Of a stretch of DNA of 64,000 nucleotides, positions 15,001 to 23,639 are shown in pieces. The position numbers and the translations under genes are program-made. The notes under the pieces are model-generated. The model ran no database searches, was not told the DNA's origin, and was given only the letters and a program-made list of their open reading frames with translations. How positions within the stretch are numbered: position 1 is the first letter of the stretch; every line of letters starts with the position of its first letter. The DNA is from Pipra filicauda (taxonomy: Eukaryota; Chordata; Aves; Passeriformes; Pipridae): assembly GCF_003945595.2 (NCBI RefSeq), contig NW_024104357.1, positions 1,103,782-1,167,781 of the forward strand. Direction: 5' to 3'.

Positions 15001-18000
15001 TTCCAGGTAGTTTTACTGAAGTAGCTGTACTTTGTTTTCAGCCATATTGACAAATTTGGTTCTAAAAGGGAAACCTACACTATTCATCTATTCATCCACA
15101 CTTGGGGTGGATTTTTGATCCAGCTCCTCTGAGTTCAGTGGCACTGTTTTCCAGATTTTATTATCTATTTGTGCACCCTCTCAGAAAAATTTAAATTTTA
15201 CCCAGACAAACAAGCAAATGAATGTCTTAAATCATGCCTTTCGTTGCTGTAAAAGCTGTTCTCTCTGATCTTGAAAATGAACCTCATATGGAATTGCACT
15301 GTTGTGCTAAATGGAAACCAATTTAAAAGCACTGTTGTACAAAATCTTGTTTCCATCTTATCTGACTCAGTAATATAACAAGGTCTTCAAATGCCCAAAC
15401 AGTTTTCCATTTAGTTTCCATTTCTACTTACTCCTAGTTTCCCTTCATCCTGCTGTGCATACTTCTGGATTGCAAGAGCATCATTATCTGTACGATTTAG
15501 TTCCTTTAGCCAGCTCTCCAGGACTTCCTCATCACAGTTCATCTGTTCTTTTAAGTCTTCCAACTTCTGAATTGTTTTACTGATAGTATTCTTATGAAAT
15601 AAGAGAAAATTAAAGGGTCAATCCAAAATGTCTAATATTCATTGACATTTTGATTGAATGTAATTGAAGCAATCAGTTCAGGCTACTGTAACAAATTTAC
15701 ACACATCTTGTCCATAGAACTGCTAGGTTTTTTATTAGTTGTGTGTTATACTTGAGGAATGCTATTGGATGTCCTGCTCTCAAAGAAGAAACAAGACAGT
15801 AAGTTGTCACAAATTTGAAATGCAAATAATTAAAAAAATAATTTAAATAAATTTTAAATGTGGGATATTTATTCCACATAATAAACTGATCTGAGGCATC
15901 AAAAGTTAAAGTTCCTCCCTCACATGCTAAGACCAAGCTCTTAGATCCTAATCCTACATGTCAATTTTCAAATGTCCCCACATGACTGTGAAGAGACTTC
16001 CTGACACTAAAATGGGACAATCTGCACCCAGCAGAATAGTGAGAATATCTTCATCCTGCTACCCATTTGGAGAGACCAGAGATTACAAACAGCCTTAATC
16101 AGAAGAAATAGAGCAAATTAAAAAAAATAATTTAAATAATTCATAGAAAGAAAAAGAGACATTTCCAATCCCAGAAAACCACCTATAACTGGATAACATT
16201 AGATTACTTTTTACATGAAACAAGTGTTTGATCTTGAAATCATGCCCAGAGTTTATTTTACGTGGAGAAGATTGCCACCAACAATTTAATTTTTAAACCA
16301 TAAAGAAAATACCTGTGAGAATTAACAAGACAGTGATATGGATGTGTGGCTCTGTATCTGGCATTAGGAACAAAAGTCTTTCAATACCTAATTAATGTTT
16401 GCTAAGTCTTGACAAGTCTAAGCAAGGAGATCCTCAGTGTCCTTTTATTTACCTTCCCAGGGAAAAGCACATCCAGGTCATCTACTACAGTTCAGAAGTT
16501 TTAATTATAATTAGCTATTCTTGACTTATATTATTGTTTCTGTAAGTGCAAGTGAGGACAAGCTATAAAATTTTGCAATACAAGTGTTCTCTTCCAAAAA
16601 TTTTAAACCTTACTTCTTGTCTGTTTTTCTTTTCTCCTAAGGAAATCAACTCATTTTGCAGTCGTTTAAGGTCGCTTTTGAGACGTCCACATTCTCTCTC
16701 AGCAAGGGCTTTAAAGTGTTGTTCAGTTTCAATTTCATTCTCTCTGGCTCTGTAAAGATACTGCAGAATAATGAATTGCAGCATTTGACAATAAACAAAA
16801 GGTATATATCAACAAACAAACTTTTTTCTACATACAATCAAATCCCAAGTCACAGATGGTGTGATTTCACCATGTAAATGTAGGAATTTTCAGAGAAACT
16901 TTATTGTTTGGATTTTAGTATCTCAAATACATGTATTCTTATATTTTTATATATATACATATACACACACATACGCACATTGTATCAAGTATCCACAGAT
17001 CAACCATTTATAGCCCTAAAAACTCTTAAGATTTTTCACCCAAGATTCAGAAATCTTAACCTTTCAACATCAAAATCTTAGAATCTTAGTCTCTTAATCA
17101 CTAGTGACTTTACATCAGGTTCAGCAGGTGCAGGAAAATAAAATAAAATAAAAAATTATTGTTTTGGGATGAGACAGACCTCCACCAGGCTGGCCTATGG
17201 CAGTACCTCTGTATTGTCTAATCTTTCTTTCCTCTAATTCAAATTAAAACTTGAATCTGGCACACAAAAAAACCCCAAACATTAAGATGTTATTCAGCTG
17301 CAGGGAATAAGAGTTTTTCACCTAGGAGATTTTACCTAAAGGGGGTAAAGCTTTGACTCCAGACTCTTTAGAAATCTAAACTACCCATTTTGGCCAATTA
17401 ACTCAGCGTGTAAGTGAAGACTTACACTTTAACCATGTCACGTCATTTTTCAGGTCTGTAAATTAACTCTTCACTAGCATTTCACCACTGATTCTTGACC
17501 ATTATAAAGAGTATAAATTTGTTCTTCCCATACACTGATGTTTTGTTTTCCTTGATCAATTTTTTCTTAATAATTTCGAAAGCCCCCATTCATGAAGAAT
17601 TCTAAAATATATCCTCCTTGGCTTTCTTCTAGGTACATTCATTTGACCTAGGGCGATCTTCTTAATGACCATCAGATAATATCACTCAGATATACAGTTT
17701 AATTTTTGTTTCTTGTGGAAATCCTGGGAGAAAAAGCCTAAAAAAAAAATCTCTAACAAAGCTGGCAAAATGTACAGGGATACCAGCCACAGAGAGACAC
17801 TCAGGTTACAAGTCTGTCTGATAAAGCAGATCAGCTTGTGGTGGTGATTTACCTGAGAGAAGCTTAAGTCTTGTCTCACGTTCTTCAAATGAGCCGTCAT
17901 GGCTTCTATGCGCTCCTTAAAGTTGGTCAGCTCATTCCTCAGGTTCGCTTTTTCCTTTTGCATCTTCTGCAGCTGTTTAAGATTAGAATCGCCAAGTGAC

Positions 18001-18450
18001 TATTTGCAGCTGAGCGCTTATTACCTGCAACTACTTAAGGATAAGTCATTGCGATTATTAATAAAAAAATGTAAGAAGCACACGCTGCGTTCCTGCAAAG
18101 CATTGAAATGAGAGGTTTCAGGGGAAAACCCCGAGCTTTGCTAAGGGACCGCACAGATCCCGCTCCTCCTCCCGGGGGGCTCGGGGGATGCGGGTCCCAC
18201 GCTCGGAGGCAGGATCTCCCTCCCGGGTGCCCTCTGCAGCTCCGCGGAACTCGTAGGTTTTCCCCCCATCCCTCCCTCCCTCCCCGGCCGCGGGGGGCAG
18301 GCGGGCTCCGCTCCCTCCCGGCCGCAGCCCCGCGCTCACTTCGTCCTCTAGCGCCTTGTTCTCGGCGTTGGCCACGGGCACGGCGTAGGAGCTATCCCAG
18401 CCGAGCTCGGCCAGCACCGAGGCCGTGGAGGAGCTGTCCAAGCTCTCCAT
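1..18450 (-). CDS. CCDC39: CCDC39, axonemal 96-nm ruler coiled-coil protein (17 exons in window, 3' end missing)
   Basis: CCDC39 pairs with CCDC40 in motile cilia and flagella as the molecular ruler that sets the 96-nm repeat, and it is needed to attach inner dynein arms and the nexin-dynein regulatory complex; human loss causes primary ciliary dyskinesia. Seventeen exons spliced by hand give 782 uninterrupted residues, nearly all heptad-rich coiled coil. They align with vertebrate CCDC39 throughout: an N-terminal VPVAN-ENK-LED block, then [34 protein letters not shown]-type blocks, MPPEGEE-AYYVIK and ALENTL-VLNSCN. Human CCDC39 is about 941 residues, so the last exons (about 160 residues) lie left of position 1. 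Every intron is GT-AG and phases match at every junction. The start is the first in-frame ATG, in a strong GCCATGG context; the open frame further upstream has no ATG. The gene appears intact and functional. Confidence 0.97.
1261..1367 (-). CDS. CCDC39: CCDC39 exon 16 (residues 727-762)
   Basis: 107 nt, with acceptor ATCACAG and donor CAG/GTAAAA. Its first two bases complete Ser 727. It encodes [20 protein letters not shown] and [10 protein letters not shown], matching mammalian [20 protein letters not shown]. The exon itself begins GTGAGG, so the acceptor boundary also resembles a 5' splice site. Intron 16 (61-1260, 1200 bp) has no recognised element. Confidence 0.92.
2124..2283 (-). CDS. 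CCDC39: CCDC39 exon 15 (residues 674-726 plus 1 nt)
   Basis: 160 nt, phase 0 entry, with acceptor TTTCAG and donor ACA-A/GTATGT leaving one base of a Ser codon. It encodes [39 protein letters not shown] and SFKEVTET, nearly identical to mammals. The open frame continues a few codons past the donor, but the donor used here restores homology in exon 16. Intron 15 is 1368-2123. Confidence 0.94.
3470..3593 (-). CDS. CCDC39: CCDC39 exon 14 (residues 632-673)
   Basis: 124 nt, with acceptor AATCAG and donor AAG/GTATTT. One base completes the Ser codon from exon 13, then the exon ends in phase 0. It encodes [31 protein letters not shown], an unmistakable CCDC39 signature (mammalian MLPPEGEEEKTQAYYVIK). 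Intron 14 (2284-3469, 1186 bp) shows no mobile element. Confidence 0.95.
4554..4762 (-). CDS. CCDC39: CCDC39 exon 13 (residues 563-631 plus 2 nt)
   Basis: 209 nt, with acceptor TTATTAG and donor AAG/GTAACT. It leaves two bases of a Ser codon for exon 14. It encodes [36 protein letters not shown] and [13 protein letters not shown], in line with mammalian EDNLLKLEVKRTREML and MLASQIRYVDQER. Intron 13 (3594-4553, 960 bp) is unremarkable. Confidence 0.95.
6005..6142 (-). CDS. CCDC39: CCDC39 exon 12 (residues 517-562)
   Basis: 138 nt, phase 0 to 0, with acceptor TTCACAG and donor CAG/GTACAG. It encodes [20 protein letters not shown] and LKKAKALKQ, matching mammalian LMTKINELNLFIDRSEKEL. Intron 12 (4763-6004, 1242 bp) shows no recognisable feature. 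Confidence 0.94.
7383..7547 (-). CDS. CCDC39: CCDC39 exon 11 (residues 462-516)
   Basis: 165 nt, phase 0 to 0, with acceptor TTAACAG and donor CAG/GTGACT. It encodes [35 protein letters not shown] and [11 protein letters not shown], matching mammalian DFHIQQVERRMSRLKGEINS. Intron 11 (6143-7382, 1240 bp) is AT-rich and unremarkable. Confidence 0.95.
8231..8425 (-). CDS. CCDC39: CCDC39 exon 10 (residues 397-461)
   Basis: 195 nt, phase 0 to 0, with acceptor TACCAG and donor CAG/GTAAAA. It encodes [33 protein letters not shown] and [11 protein letters not shown], matching mammalian VLFKKAQELQ-ETMKEKAVL and LKQQEIMYSQ. Intron 10 (7548-8230, 683 bp) has nothing recognisable. Confidence 0.95.
11304..11436 (-). 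CDS. CCDC39: CCDC39 exon 9 (residues 352-396)
   Basis: 133 nt, with acceptor TGTTTAG and donor GAG/GTAAAA. The first base completes the Arg codon. It encodes [19 protein letters not shown] and [14 protein letters not shown], matching the mammalian TKLKEITEKTMSVEEKA and LEDMLKEEEKDV block. Intron 9 (8426-11303, 2878 bp) is the longest in the window. I see no mobile element in it; a 110-codon plus-strand frame at 10544-10876 has no recognisable relative. Confidence 0.94.
11757..11860 (-). CDS. CCDC39: CCDC39 exon 8 (residues 318-351 plus 2 nt)
   Basis: 104 nt, phase 0 entry and exit after two bases of an Arg codon, with acceptor TTTATTAG and donor CAG/GTAAGA. It encodes [19 protein letters not shown] and [10 protein letters not shown], matching mammalian LKATVNRTSSDLEALR. 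The split Arg codon is completed by exon 9. Intron 8 is 320 bp (11437-11756) and featureless. Confidence 0.94.
12731..12772. repeat. Short tandem duplication in CCDC39 intron 7
   Basis: The 20-base word AGCTATCCAAAGTTAAGGCA occurs at 12731-12750 and again, without change, at 12753-12772, giving a 22-bp tandem duplication. The identity of the copies suggests a recent event. Confidence 0.9.
13460..13651 (-). CDS. CCDC39: CCDC39 exon 7 (residues 254-317)
   Basis: 192 nt, phase 0 to 0, with acceptor GATAG and donor GAG/GTGAGG. It encodes [30 protein letters not shown] and [14 protein letters not shown], in line with mammalian ARIKQETREKE and NNTEFEKRISVADRK. Intron 7 (11861-13459, 1599 bp) contains a short tandem duplication at 12731-12772. 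Confidence 0.95.
14167..14295 (-). CDS. CCDC39: CCDC39 exon 6 (residues 211-253)
   Basis: 129 nt, phase 0 to 0, with acceptor AACAG and donor TTG/GTAAAA. It encodes [33 protein letters not shown] and IDHCAL, a strongly conserved block of the family. Intron 6 (13652-14166, 515 bp) holds no recognised element. Confidence 0.95.
14381..14473 (-). CDS. CCDC39: CCDC39 exon 5 (residues 180-210)
   Basis: 93 nt, phase 0 to 0, with acceptor TTTCAG and donor CAG/GTTTGT (a weaker donor than its neighbours). It encodes [17 protein letters not shown] and [13 protein letters not shown], nearly identical to the mammalian sequence. Intron 5 (14296-14380) is only 85 bp, the shortest in the gene. Confidence 0.94.
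15432..15590 (-). CDS. CCDC39: CCDC39 exon 4 (residues 127-179)
   Basis: 159 nt, phase 0 to 0, with acceptor CATAAG after a pyrimidine tract and donor GGA/GTAAGT. It is too broken up by track thresholds to show as a long ORF but reads through cleanly: [33 protein letters not shown]. This corresponds to the mammalian QKLDGLKCQMN, LEAWLEE, DALTLQKYAQQD segment. Intron 4 (14474-15431, 958 bp) has no recognisable feature. Confidence 0.93.
16614..16760 (-). CDS. CCDC39: CCDC39 exon 3 (residues 78-126)
   Basis: 147 nt, phase 0 to 0, with acceptor CTGCAG and donor GAA/GTAAGG. It encodes [20 protein letters not shown], matching the mammalian KARE-EIESEEHFKAIAQRE block, and ends in EKKNRQE. Intron 3 (15591-16613, 1023 bp) shows nothing beyond AT-rich sequence. 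Confidence 0.95.
17853..17972 (-). CDS. CCDC39: CCDC39 exon 2 (residues 38-77)
   Basis: 120 nt, phase 0 to 0, with acceptor AACAG and donor CAG/GTAAAT. It encodes a coiled coil including [14 protein letters not shown] and HLKNVRQDL, which aligns with the mammalian ELREYEERINSM...HFKNVKQEL segment. Intron 2 (16761-17852, 1092 bp) carries an AT/AC microsatellite near 16945-16980 and an (AAAAT)n stretch near 17138-17157, and no other recognisable feature. Confidence 0.95.
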
Positions 18451-18720
18451 GGCCGCGAAGGTGCCGCGCAGGGCCGGGGCTGTGGCGGCTCCGGGCGCTT
18501 GGCAACGGGCGGCAGCGGGAGGCAACGGCGCCTCAGGCGGCACCGCCCCCGGGCCGGGCCGGGGCACCGGGCGGGGACAGTCCTGGGCTCGGTGCCTGCA
18601 GGGTCACGGGGGCCTGGGGCCGGTTACCGTGTGCGCAGAGGGGGTGTCAGACCCAGAGCCATTGGCAGCGCCTCAGAGCCCCCCCGGGCTCAGCTGCTCC
18701 CTGCCAGCGCCAGCCCGAGC
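18130..18720 (-). promoter_or_regulatory. CCDC39: CpG-rich CCDC39 promoter with RFX half-sites
   Basis: A GC-rich, CpG-dense block in otherwise AT-rich DNA covers exon 1, intron 1 and the upstream flank. GGCAAC occurs at 18501-18506 and 18521-18526, that is, two GTTGCC words on the gene strand 51-76 bp upstream of the ATG. GTTGCC is the core half-site of the X-box bound by RFX factors, which, with FOXJ1, drive motile-cilium genes. I see no TATA box, so start sites are probably dispersed. The exact TSS cannot be read from sequence. The reverse strand could also be transcribed, as is common for CpG-island promoters. Confidence 0.7.
18340..18450 (-). CDS. CCDC39: CCDC39 exon 1 (residues 1-37)
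   Basis: Coding part of exon 1. It starts at the ATG at 18448-18450 and ends at a GAA codon followed by a GTGAGC donor (complement at 18334-18339). It encodes [16 protein letters not shown] and LEDE, which match the conserved CCDC39 N-terminus. The residues before LAEL are longer and more Ser/Thr-rich than the mammalian MSSEF start. Phase 0 exit. Intron 1 (17973-18339) is short and lies partly in the CpG island. Confidence 0.95.
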
Positions 18721-18736
18721 CACGGCTCTGTCGGGT

Positions 18737-19092
18737 CTGGGGTCACACAGCCCGCCTGCTGCTGGTGACACCAAATAGTTCTGGGGTCACACAGCAGGAC
18801 AACATGCTTGCTGCTGGTGACACCAAATAGTTCTGGGGTCACACAGCAGGACAACATGCTTGCTGCTGGTGACACCAAATAGTTCTGGGGTCACACAGCG
18901 GGACAGCCTGCCTGCTGCTGGTGACACCAAATAGTTCTGGGGTCACACAGCGGGACAGCCTGCCTGCTGCTGGTGACACCAAATAGTTCTGGGGTCACAC
19001 AGCAGGACAACATGCTTGCTGCTGGTGGCACCAAATAGGTTTGGGATCACACAGCGGGACAGCCCACCTGCTACTGGTGGCACCACGTAAGA
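18737..19092. repeat. 52-bp minisatellite, about 7 units
   Basis: The unit begins CTGGGGTCACACAGC and contains GCTGGTGACACCAAATAG. Unit starts fall at 18737 (8 bp short), 18781, 18833, 18885, 18937, 18989 and 19041 (diverged), so the spacing is exactly 52 bp after the first. Two variants occur: CAGGACAACATGCTTG (A) and CGGGACAGCCTGCCTG (B), in the order A, A, B, B, A, B-like. Each unit has GTGAC and GTCAC as an inverted pair. It lies 290-640 bp upstream of the CCDC39 start. Open frames across it are by-products of the repeat. Confidence 0.95.
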
Positions 19093-19320
19093 GGGGTCTG
19101 GGAAGGTACACAGTGTGTGTCCTGTTTCTGAACTATCTTCACAATTAACAGGTGGGTTCCTGAGCCAGATTGCGTTCAGGTGTCCATAAACACTAATGCT
19201 GTGTCCATATGAACATGGATGTTACCTTTTGTACCGATCTGTACTGCTGGGCTGCAAATAATCACGTGTCATTGAGCTCCACCCTTCATGGATGGAGACA
19301 GGGACACCAGCCTTGGCAGG

Positions 19321-19620
19321 AATCATAGGATCACAGAATGGTTTAGGTTGGAAGGGACCTTAAAGACCATCTAGTTCCAACCCCCCCTGCTACGGGCAGG
19401 GAAACCTTCCACTAACCTAGTTTTCTCCAAACCCCATCCAGCCTGGCCTTGAACACTTGCAGAGATGGGGCATCCACAACATCTCTGGGCAAGCTGTGCC
19501 ATTGCCTCACCATCCTCACAGCAAAGAACTTCCTCCTAATATCTACTCTGAGTCTATTCTCTTTTAGTTTGAAAATATTCCCCCTCGTCCTGTCATTACA
19601 TGCTCTTGTAAAAAGTCCCT
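19321..19620 (-). mobile_element. CR1 LINE 3' fragment (reverse)
   Basis: The plus strand reads as the reverse complement of a CR1 3' end: AATCATAGGATCACAGAATG, then the GGTTGGAAGGGACCTTAAAG block, the CCTGGCCTTGAACACTT block, CATCCACAAC and CTTCCTCCTAATATCT. The element is therefore on the minus strand with its 3' terminus near 19321 and its 5' truncation near 19620. Such severe 5' truncation is typical of avian CR1. No intact coding capacity. Confidence 0.95.
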
Positions 19621-20500
19621 AAAAAGAGGAAGCATAGTCTTGACGGAGAAACCCTGTGTTGGTGACTATTGTCTGGCTGAAGCATCTGAAAAGACATTAA
19701 AGGAATTAATCCAAGCATGATTAAAAAGTGCCTGAGCAAAACAGCAATAAGCACTGGCAAATGGTTGGGAGATGGTTTGGAGGAGCAAGGAGTTCGCAGT
19801 GATGTTTGTTACACAACGAGCCCATGGTATATTAGCAACACTGCCCATAGCAGAAGACACTGATCTTGCTAGATGTCTGCATGTGGTATGGGGTATTTTC
19901 AGAGAAGAAAAAATTGCTGAAGACAAGTGAAAGTCAATCCTGATAAGGAGGCACCAAAATGGAGACTTGCAGTGTTGTGCAGATTATCGCTGGTCGCTTC
20001 ACTGATCATCCCCTGAGAAGAGTCCCACATTATTATTATTGAAGTATTGAAAGAAAAAATACGAACAATGTTCGGAAGCAACAGTTTCTCTAAAACAGAG
20101 GAATGGTACAGGGTTCAGTTCCTCAAGCTACCTGTGGAAAAAATACAGACCTTGTGAGGCAGATCTTTTTTGCCCCTGTTGTCTTACCTGGCATGATGGA
20201 CTGTGGATGTTTATAGGATGTGCTGAATAATATTTTTGACCTGCTGGAGGGTCCGTGCCAAGAGCCAGGTATTGCAGAGTGCAGTGACCTGACCTGACTG
20301 AATGAAAAGGGGGAATTCGAAAGATGCTACAAGCTACTAGAAAGATGTCAGAGACTACAATGGCACATCACTGTGTACATGGTAGCAACCCCTTCCTTCC
20401 TACCCAAAACGAGAACCTCCTTTTTCTCACTGCATGTGAAAAATAAATGCAACTTGCCTTGCAGAGATTTTAAATTAACATCTGTAATTCAATGTGGCAT
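19621..20500. other. Unassigned stretch beside the CR1, with interrupted reading frames
   Basis: No family recognised. One plus-strand frame is open from about 19750 to 19927 (it includes KEFAVMFVTQRAHGILATLP) and is preceded by three stops in the same frame; an overlapping 86-codon frame lies on the minus strand at 19666-19926. It may be old repeat or retro-derived sequence, or chance. Confidence 0.25.
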
Positions 20501-23500
20501 TGCAGTGATGAGCACCTGATAATCTTGAGTTGAGCTTGTGTGTGAAATAACATAAGACCACATAGTGCCTGAGAAGAAGAAAGCAAATTATCAGATAGCT
20601 GTTTGTTATTAGATGAGCAGGTAGTCCTGTTTGCTAAGCAAGGCTTCCAGTGAAAAATGGTGATTTATAATCACGTGCCATAATGTATACATGCAAGAAA
20701 CCTAATTAAATCAATCTTGATCCAGTAATTTAATACACATACCAAACTTTTGAATTTTTGTAATCATAAACTTTCTGTTCATGTTTTTGTGAGCGCAGAT
20801 TTATACATAGTGTCTGAGAAGTATAAAGTGTTATATGAGTCGAGAGTATTAATTCACAATTTGCATGGAAATTCCAACACTTCAGTTTCTCTTGCCTGAC
20901 CCTGACTAAACAAATCTCCATGATATGCTTTTCTTTGTACAGCTTTTCCCTTCTCCAGCCTGTGGTAATGTGTTGTGTAAATGCAGAACTGTTTGCCAGT
21001 CGTGCTAATCCACCAGATGGTGCTGCGTGTCTGTGGATTTCAGGGGGGTTTTGTTGGTGTCTCTTAAAACAGCAGCATTTATCAACTCCTCAGTTAAGAG
21101 GGAATATATAATTCCTATTCCTAAATATATATATAAACGCAGGATGTTGATTTGTCTGTTTGTTTGTTTGTTTTTAAAGTCTAGCTCTTATTTTTAAAGG
21201 TGTTAGAGAAACAGAAGTACTTGTAACGTAACAAGCTATTTTCCTCCTAACATTCCTTATAGATTCAAATTTCACTTATGTAGGCTGCTGTGCCCATTTG
21301 TTCAAACTACCTAAATGTAAACTCATTGTTTCTGTCATTTAAAGGACTTACAGCTCCTCTTGTTCCTGCTAAAAAAAAAAAAAAAAAAAAATTTGTTTAT
21401 TTGTTTATACCCAAGCTCCTTAAATGGTTATCTGTGTGAAAATAAAGATTTCAATTATGATTTGCTTCCTAACAAGTGATACTTTTGTTATTTAAAATAC
21501 AGGTAAACGTTTTTTCCTGGCTGTATATCTGAGCTACCTACTGAAAAAACGACTCATTTAAAAGGTTATTGGATTATTTATAACTAACCCAGCGTAGACA
21601 GTTAGTTTCATTTAATCACTGTTTATAATAAATTTCCCATGTGAATCTGCAAGTCACAGGGTGTTTGATAATGGGATGTCATGGCCCACACTGTATCTTT
21701 TCTTTCCGATGGGTACAGACACAATGGAAGAAACAAAAATGGGAAGAGACATTGAGGGGACCGCACAAGTCAGTGTGAGATCAGAACATGTAGGAAGTCT
21801 GAAGGGTGGAGGATCTTGCATGATAATGACTTGTGTATTGACTAAGAATCTCATGTCTATACTAAAATCTGGATCCTGACTGAGACGGGAGAAACATAGT
21901 TGCCTAAAAAGGAGAATTGCTCGTAATCCAGGTCTGATATGTTATCAGTGAATGACATAAATTGTCAGCAATTTAATATATTGGTCTTAGGGAAAAAAAA
22001 CCCAAACCAAAACAACAACGATTTTGAGCCAAAATGAAATACCTCTGAAGTTTGAGGAAATTTAAATTTGTCAACAGTAGATTCTCTTTGGCCTGTTCTC
22101 TACTTTTTGCATAGTTTTACTGGCAAAGGCTGTGGTTTTACTGGTACAGCCCAGTGGCTTTTGTGTGGTGGAGATGGGTGCAGAGGAGAAAAAAACCATC
22201 CTTTTGCCGCAATATTCATTTGAAAAGCTACTATAAAACATTGTGACATAAGGCAATTTATTTTTACTTTTAGGACCTGATTTTCCACCAAGCCCAGCAA
22301 GGGGCTGTGACAGGAGTGCCTTTGGGGCAGGCAGAAGTGATTTGTGTGGGGGTCTGTGCAGCCCCTCTGGGCACTGCCTGGCAAAGGGCGTTGCTGTGGC
22401 TGCCCAAGAGCTGCCCGGTGGGTTGGGATGTGCATTTGCCAAACACTGCTCAGAAAATGTTCATGTAAAACCATTACCAGGTTTTATTTAATAACCTCCT
22501 AACCCTCTCTCTCTCTCCTCCTCCTCCCCTCTGTTCCTCTAATGCCTTTTACAGCTCTTGCTGCACAGCGTGAAGCCTTAGAGCTGTATTCATCAATGAC
22601 TCACACCCTTGCTTAGGGGCCAATTTTCATGGAAGCTATACAGGAAAATTTTGAAATGCACCTATCTCATGCAGGGCACAAGATGATTTCTCTATTCATT
22701 ACTATTCCAAAAGGACTTGTTGTCCTTTGGAAATGGTCAGATATTGCTTACATTTGTGTGTGCATGCAAAGCTAACTTGCCTTTGGATTTGAGTGGTCTA
22801 AAAATAAAAATGTATTGTTATTATCATTGACACCAGTCAGCTGAAAGGCAACTAAGGTCCTGCTTACACTGAGTGGAAGCAGGCAAATGCAAAAGAAAAT
22901 GCAGCAGTGTGCTTTGGGTGAGCAAATCCTACAGACTCAAGCACAAAACTTGTTAAAGTTCACCCTTTTGTTTGATGATATGAGTATCAGCCTTCTGAGG
23001 AATTTGGGAGTAAAGCCACGGACTTACTCTGAGAAACCAAACTGCACTTTTGCCTCCAGAAGTTTTTTATGTAGGTCACGGTCGTAGTACATTTCTAAAA
23101 CACTACAAGAAAACATGTTCCTTTCCTTTAAGACATCACATGTTAACTCAAGTTTTTAGCTCTGGGGAGAAGATAGAGGTAAAATTATTAGCCCAAATGA
23201 CCCTTTGCTTTAAAACCCACATGATAGAAGGGGAATCTTTACTGCAAAATTGCCAGTTATAGAATAATTGCATTTTCAGGGGTTGCTAATTATATCCAAA
23301 ATTACATTAAACAGTTTTGGGGAAGGGACTGAGACTGCTTAGCATAAAGCAGTTTATTTACGCATGTACAAAGTAGCTTATATCCCTAAGGGATTAAACT
23401 AATTGCAATATTTTAATGTGAGTTGTAAAAATTGTGTCATGCAATGATGAATCAGAACTTGCAGGAAAAAAGAGGGCAAAATACACTTTTGCTTTTCATA

Positions 23501-23570
23501 ATTTTTCCAACAGGCATTTCAGATCATAATTCTAAAAATAGCTTTTTCCTTCTCTTTGTTTCTTAAACAG
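20500..23570. other. Intergenic, no gene seen; simple repeats
   Basis: AT-rich non-coding sequence. It contains a (TTTG)n stretch near 21153-21174, a run of 21 A at 21371-21391 and a CT/CTC-rich tract near 22507-22540. A moderately GC-rich patch at about 22270-22440 gives overlapping minus-strand frames with no recognisable product. Confidence 0.6.
21371..21391. repeat. Poly-A run (21 A)
   Basis: Uninterrupted A21 followed by a TTTGTTTATTTGTTTAT stretch. I see no SINE or retrogene body next to it. Confidence 0.95.
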
Positions 23571-23639
23571 AATGGAAAAATCCCTTTCTGCAGATCAAGC
23601 CCATCCACTGACATTAATTTTTGCCTTCGATCTGCTCAG
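23571..23639 (+). other. Isolated exon-like cassette, plus strand
   Basis: A pyrimidine-rich tract ending TTTCTTAAACAG (acceptor at 23569-23570) is followed by 69 nt and then CTCAG/GTGAGT, a near-perfect donor. The length is a multiple of three. One frame is fully open (NGKIPFCRSSPSTDINFC, LRSAQ), and another starts at an ATG two bases in and stays open to a TGA just after the donor. I do not recognise the peptide. It lies 5.1 kb upstream of the CCDC39 start, on the opposite strand, so an exon of a divergent non-coding transcript is as likely as a coding exon. Confidence 0.35.

Noticed and set aside
18451..18567. In-frame N-terminal extension of CCDC39 exon 1
   Set aside because: The upstream codon is GTG, not ATG. 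The Pro/Ala-rich extension has no counterpart in CCDC39, and the ATG at 18450 has an excellent context.
18108..18830. 240-codon plus-strand open frame
   Set aside because: It lies across the CpG island antisense to CCDC39 exon 1 and into the minisatellite. High GC lowers stop frequency, and the Arg/Pro/Ala-rich peptide has no domain.
21371..21391. A21 run as the tail of a retrogene or SINE
   Set aside because: No retrocopy or SINE body recognisable to its left, and TTTG/TTTA-type simple sequence to its right.
22071..22474. Two overlapping 123/124-codon minus-strand frames
   Set aside because: Two frames open over the same GC-richer patch indicate low stop density, not coding; no domain seen.
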